NCBI GenBank assembly: GCA_002314755.1
Contig: DCHC01000045.1
Coordinates: 1-36,923, forward strand
Direction of reading: 5' to 3'
DNA length: 36,923 bases
Origin: Faecalibacterium sp. UBA1762
GTDB lineage: Bacteria; Bacillota; Clostridia; Oscillospirales; Ruminococcaceae
Under the pieces are notes generated by a model that had not been told where the DNA came from, searched no databases, and worked only from the letters and a program-made list of their open reading frames with translations. The position numbers and the translations under genes are program-made. This document shows positions 34,008-36,923 of this stretch, in pieces (positions within the stretch are counted from its first letter, which is position 1; each line of letters opens with the position of its first letter).

Positions 34008-34084
34008 CGGTATTTACACTTTTACCCAGTTACAACTTTTTGGGATTAATATACTGGCGATACCATGAAAGGAGCGAAAGGAAA

Positions 34085-34519
34085 AATGAAAATACTATCT
34101 GTCGACAACAGCTTTTCTATGGGTAAACCTGGTTACGGCAGATAGGAAGGGCAAACGGCACTGAGCTATCCTGTGCCAATTTGTTCGTTGGCGGCTGCAA
34201 CCAGGAGGAAATGTTTCGCCGTCTGACAGACGCCTACGAAATGGCGGTGAAACGGATCGATACCCCTGTATTGCGTGCGGGGGAGCTGGTATAGCGGTTA
34301 CGGGCACTGCCCCAGTTTAAGCCCGCCCCGGGTGGAAGGGATATCACCCGTGACGGATTTCATCTCTCCCTGAATTACGGGCGCTGAACTGCCGGGGCGC
34401 TTTGATATGTAATGTTGACCGGCAGGTCAGTTTCCGACAACCGCTTTGTGCCGGTTATCGACGGCGTCGCAGCGAATGAAAAGCTGCTGCTGATTGCTTC
34501 CACCGAGGTCACCCATTAA
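34085..34519 (+). pseudogene. Remnant of a DUF4886 (SGNH-like) protein
   Basis: A good ribosome binding site (AAAGGAGCGAAAGG) leads to ATG and MKILSVDNSFSM, the typical DUF4886 start, but a stop follows after 19 codons. In another frame come LSCANLFVGGCN, then EEMFRRLTDAYEMAV, a TAG, and RDITRDGFHLSLNYGR containing the SGNH-type DGFH. A third frame ends NRFVPVIDGVAANEKLLL. About 100 residues are missing between GGCN and EEMF, and at least two frame changes and several stops are present. It cannot encode the normal protein of about 270 residues. Confidence 0.75.
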
Positions 34520-34965
34520 TTGATCTGACCGGTATAACAGACCAGATCAAATCGGTACCGGGAAGAAGAGATGACCGGGCGCACAACTGTCCAGTTATCA
34601 ATGCCGGATTGCTTCAGATATTTTTCGCATTTGTTTTTGGAGACTGCATAGTTTTCCCTTTTCAAAAACTCCGGGCCATCTGTAACCATATCTGCCAATT
34701 GGGGAGCTTCCAACGTAATCGGATACTGCAAATCGCCATACACACGGTAAAAGGAAAGAAAGATGTGGTGACCCGTGTGGGCTGCAACGGCCTGATGATA
34801 AGCAGGATACTCTTCGGCACGGTGATACCAGATAAAATCTACCAGCCCGTCATACTGCATTCCCTGCAAAAACTCTTTTATTTTTTCAAAGGGGACCTCC
34901 ATCTTGTAATAGCGGATTGCGTCAACGCAATGGAGTGTTATCATGATAGAACTTATTTTCCTCAT
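34516..34965 (-). pseudogene. Fragment of an NAD-dependent epimerase/dehydratase (SDR family)
   Basis: The open frame of 149 codons matches only the middle of an extended short-chain dehydrogenase: YDGLVDFIWYHRAEEYP, HHIFLSFYRVYGDLQYPIT with the strand-serine region, the YxxxK-type YAVSKNKCEKYL, and NWTVVRPVISSSRYRFDLV. The N-terminal GxxGxxG nucleotide-binding loop and the C-terminal substrate domain are both absent, while family members have about 300 residues. The first 20 codons (MRKISSIMITLHC) do not resemble the family. Its end overlaps the DUF4886 remnant. A short functional protein cannot be excluded. Confidence 0.65.
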
Positions 34966-34985
34966 TCCCTAAAAGCAAGTGGCCA

Positions 34986-36424
34986 TCAGAATTGGAAATA
35001 GATAAACGGATTGCTTTGCACATAGGCCAAACCAAGTGTTAAAAACAGTGTGACAAAAAAGATCAAAAGACCTTTTATTGTGGATAAATCAAAAATCGGA
35101 TAAAAGGCTGTCCAATCGCTTTTATCTGCCTTTTTGGATTTTCGATATGCAATAAAAACATAAGCGGCAAATAAGACCAATGCCACAAATGACCAGCTGT
35201 ACATCTGTTGGATCCCCTGTTGTGGACAGAACATCCCTTGCAGCATAGACAAGGCCACAGAGAAAGATTCGGCTCTGAAAAAAATCCACAACAAACAAAC
35301 CACAAGATCCGTACACAAAATACCTAAACAGGTACGAATAAAGGGTACCATGCGTTTTGACCCAAAGAACTTCATGCGCAATTTATCCAGGCATAGAGCA
35401 ACACCATGTAGTCCGCCCCAGGCAACAAAGGTCCAACTACTGCCATGCCACAGCCCACCAATCAACATTGTTAACAGCAAATTGACATAGGTGCGGACTG
35501 TTCCCTTTCGGTTACCGCCAAGAGGAATATAGAGATAATCTTTTAACCATGTTGACAAACTGATATGCCATCTTTTCCAGAATTCACTGATATTTTTAGA
35601 AAGATACGGCAGATCAAAGTTTTTGCATAGATCAAAACCCATACATTTGGCGCATCCGATTGCCATGTCGGAATAGCCGGAAAAATCAAGATAGATTTGT
35701 AATGTGTAAGAAATTGCAGCCAGCCAAATTGTTGCCGAATTAAATAGCTGTGGTGATCGAAACACATCGTCAACAAAAACAGAAAGATTGTCAGCCAGGA
35801 CGATCTTTTTAAATAATCCAAACAAGAAAATCTGAACACCGATCTCTATATTATACAGTTTTAACTTGCGGTACTGTTTTAACTGAGGCAGAAACCTGCC
35901 TGCCAGGACGATCGGCCCAGCAACCAGCTGTGGGAAAAAGGAAATATACAGAGCATACTCCAGAAAATCCTTTTCTTTTTCCTGCTTTCCCCGATAAACA
36001 TCAATAACATAGCTTAATGACTGAAAGGTATAAAAGGAGATGCCCACCGGAAGTATTATTTTTAAACTGCAGTTGTTTATTATTTGGAATACAGTGCAAA
36101 ACGAAGTTACAAAGAAATTGAGATATTTAAAAACGACCAAAGACGCAAGAGGGGCAATAACGCCCACAATAAACTTTATCTTGCTTCTTCCATCGACAAG
36201 ATTCTCTTTGTTTTCGGCACATAAAAAGCTGATGCCGGTAACCCCTATCATCAAAAAGCAAAAACGCCAATCCCACCAACCGTAAAAAAATAGCTGGCTA
36301 CCAGCAAAAGCAAATGGGTGCGTTTTCTTTTTTGTTCCTCGTTCCAATCTGTTTTCTGCAGCAGCAGTAAAAGAAAAAGCACTGTTACAAAAAACACAAT
36401 GAATGTTATGCTTGAAAATACCAT
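34986..36424 (-). pseudogene. MBOAT O-acyltransferase (AlgI-like), single frameshift
   Basis: The gene starts at ATG 36424 (AGGTG before it) with MVFSSITFIVFFVTVLFLLL, the classic AlgI start, and runs to LLLLVASYFF. There a run of seven T on the minus strand (36284-36290) breaks the frame. One more T would join it to YGWWDWRFCFLMIG and the rest, which is complete: GISFYTFQSLSYVIDVYRG, YLDFSGYSDMAIG, FWKRWHISLSTWLKDYLYIPLGG and the catalytic His in GGLWHG. A continuous open frame covers 34986-36347. Such proteins acylate exported polysaccharides using a partner SGNH protein. The break may be a real mutation, phase variation or a sequencing error. Confidence 0.82.
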
Positions 36425-36428
36425 TTTT

Positions 36429-36611
36429 TCACCTGCTTTCGCACTGGCACAGGGTTTGGAACACCTGTTCCGCAGTTATCTGGTGCCCCCATTTATTTAA
36501 ATGACCATATCCGACTGCAGTATTTGCAAAGCCAGCATGTACATGATGATTTTCGCGATAGTCCTCATTGAAAGCATCAGTCATGTCCAAGAACATATAT
36601 ACCGTACGAAC
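36429..36611 (-). pseudogene. C-terminal fragment of an SGNH/AlgX-like protein
   Basis: The last 60 codons of this frame read VYMFLDMTDAFNEDY, then GYGHLNKWGHQITAEQVF, resembling the end of SGNH-type partners of MBOAT acyltransferases, in which an Asp-x-x-His-like pair lies near the C-terminus. The stop lies four bases before the MBOAT start, suggesting a former coupled pair. Upstream codons do not resemble the family and the N-terminal half is missing. The assignment is by pattern only. Confidence 0.4.
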
Positions 36612-36768
36612 TACGAAACTATACTCGTTTGAGCGGGAAAACCGCATCGTGGACGGGCATAAAATGACGGTGAAATACATAGCGGGGATCGCGGTTTGAG
36701 GTAGTATACCGAATTCTGTGTAGACGATAAATGGCAGCGCAAAACAAAGCAAAGAGTAAAACAAACTC

Positions 36769-36801
36769 AGTCGGAAGCGGCGTCAGCTGCTTCCGACTTT
36801 T
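36769..36801 (+). terminator. Strong hairpin with T-run
   Basis: AGTCGGAAGCGGC, loop GTCA, GCTGCTTCCGACT (one G-U pair), then four T. It could end plus-strand transcription. On the minus strand it precedes the truncated SGNH fragment, where the bases after it are also T-rich (GAGTTTGTTTTACTC). Confidence 0.65.
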
Positions 36802-36834
36802 CCGGTATGTTGCCAACTGCCATACTTTTTTGAC

Positions 36835-36881
36835 GACAACCGTCGGAAAAATTATTGGCTAATTATCGGAAAACGGTTGTC
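36835..36881. repeat. 9-bp inverted repeat overlapping a promoter
   Basis: GACAACCGT (36835-36843) and ACGGTTGTC (36873-36881) are exact complements with 29 bases between. The right arm covers most of the -35 box at 36877-36882, so it may be a repressor site. Confidence 0.5.
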
Positions 36882-36905
36882 AAACAGGAGAAAACAGCGT
36901 ATAAT
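36877..36905 (+). promoter_or_regulatory. Promoter reading out of the right edge
   Basis: TTGTCA (36877-36882), a 17-base spacer and TATAAT (36900-36905). Transcription would start near 36912, so the gene it serves begins beyond the window. Confidence 0.75.
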
Positions 36906-36923
36906 ACGGATACGAAGAACGGA

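Overview
The window looks like chromosomal DNA from an anaerobic Clostridia-type Firmicute, probably a gut Oscillospirales relative. The evidence is strong GGAGG-type ribosome binding sites, consensus sigma-A promoters with 17-base spacers, a T-box leader, a ZTP (pfl) riboswitch, a short-form HisG with HisZ, an AICAR transformylase separate from its IMP cyclohydrolase, and BspA-like leucine-rich repeats. No rRNA, tRNA, CRISPR array or intact insertion sequence was seen. The exact species cannot be read from the sequence.

Layout. 1-408: a decayed, internally deleted IS3-family element abutting the end of a YgjV-family membrane protein gene. 978-1156: a divergent promoter region. 1232-9919 (+): seven co-oriented genes, namely an MFS transporter, a uroporphyrinogen-decarboxylase-like protein, a GH28-like beta-helix protein, a neutral-ceramidase-like hydrolase, an Eis-like acetyltransferase, a TraX-family membrane protein and an alpha/beta esterase. 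None of the soluble enzymes has a signal peptide, so the set looks like intracellular processing of an imported compound. A perfect inverted repeat (9967-10004) ends this block and the converging his operon.

10046-19650 (-): a ZTP riboswitch, IMP cyclohydrolase (PurO type) and AICAR transformylase, followed by a second promoter and the complete operon hisZ-G-D-C-B-H-A-F-IE. HisH/HisF release ZMP (AICAR monophosphate), the riboswitch senses ZMP/ZTP, and the two purine enzymes convert it to IMP, so byproduct, sensor and recycling enzymes lie side by side. 19759-22942 (-): a tryptophan-type ABC importer (trpX-trpY-trpZ) under a T-box leader whose specifier reads UGG. 22984-24637 (+): a cysteine-rich DUF2284 protein and a Gfo/Idh/MocA oxidoreductase with a terminator.

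24803-33946 (-): an accessory-looking run with no convincing internal terminator. In transcription order it holds a membrane-anchored TIR-repeat protein, a membrane LRR protein, a heterodimeric ABC exporter, a nucleotide-sugar dehydrogenase, and a stand-alone CARF nuclease of the Card1/DUF1887 type. The TIR/LRR pair, which resembles a Toll-like receptor split over two genes, is the best candidate for an undescribed system; the orphan CARF nuclease is second. 34085-36611 is a gene graveyard: a DUF4886 remnant, an epimerase fragment, an MBOAT acyltransferase broken by a one-base homopolymer contraction, and an SGNH-like tail. A terminator and a promoter pointing out of the window close the right edge.
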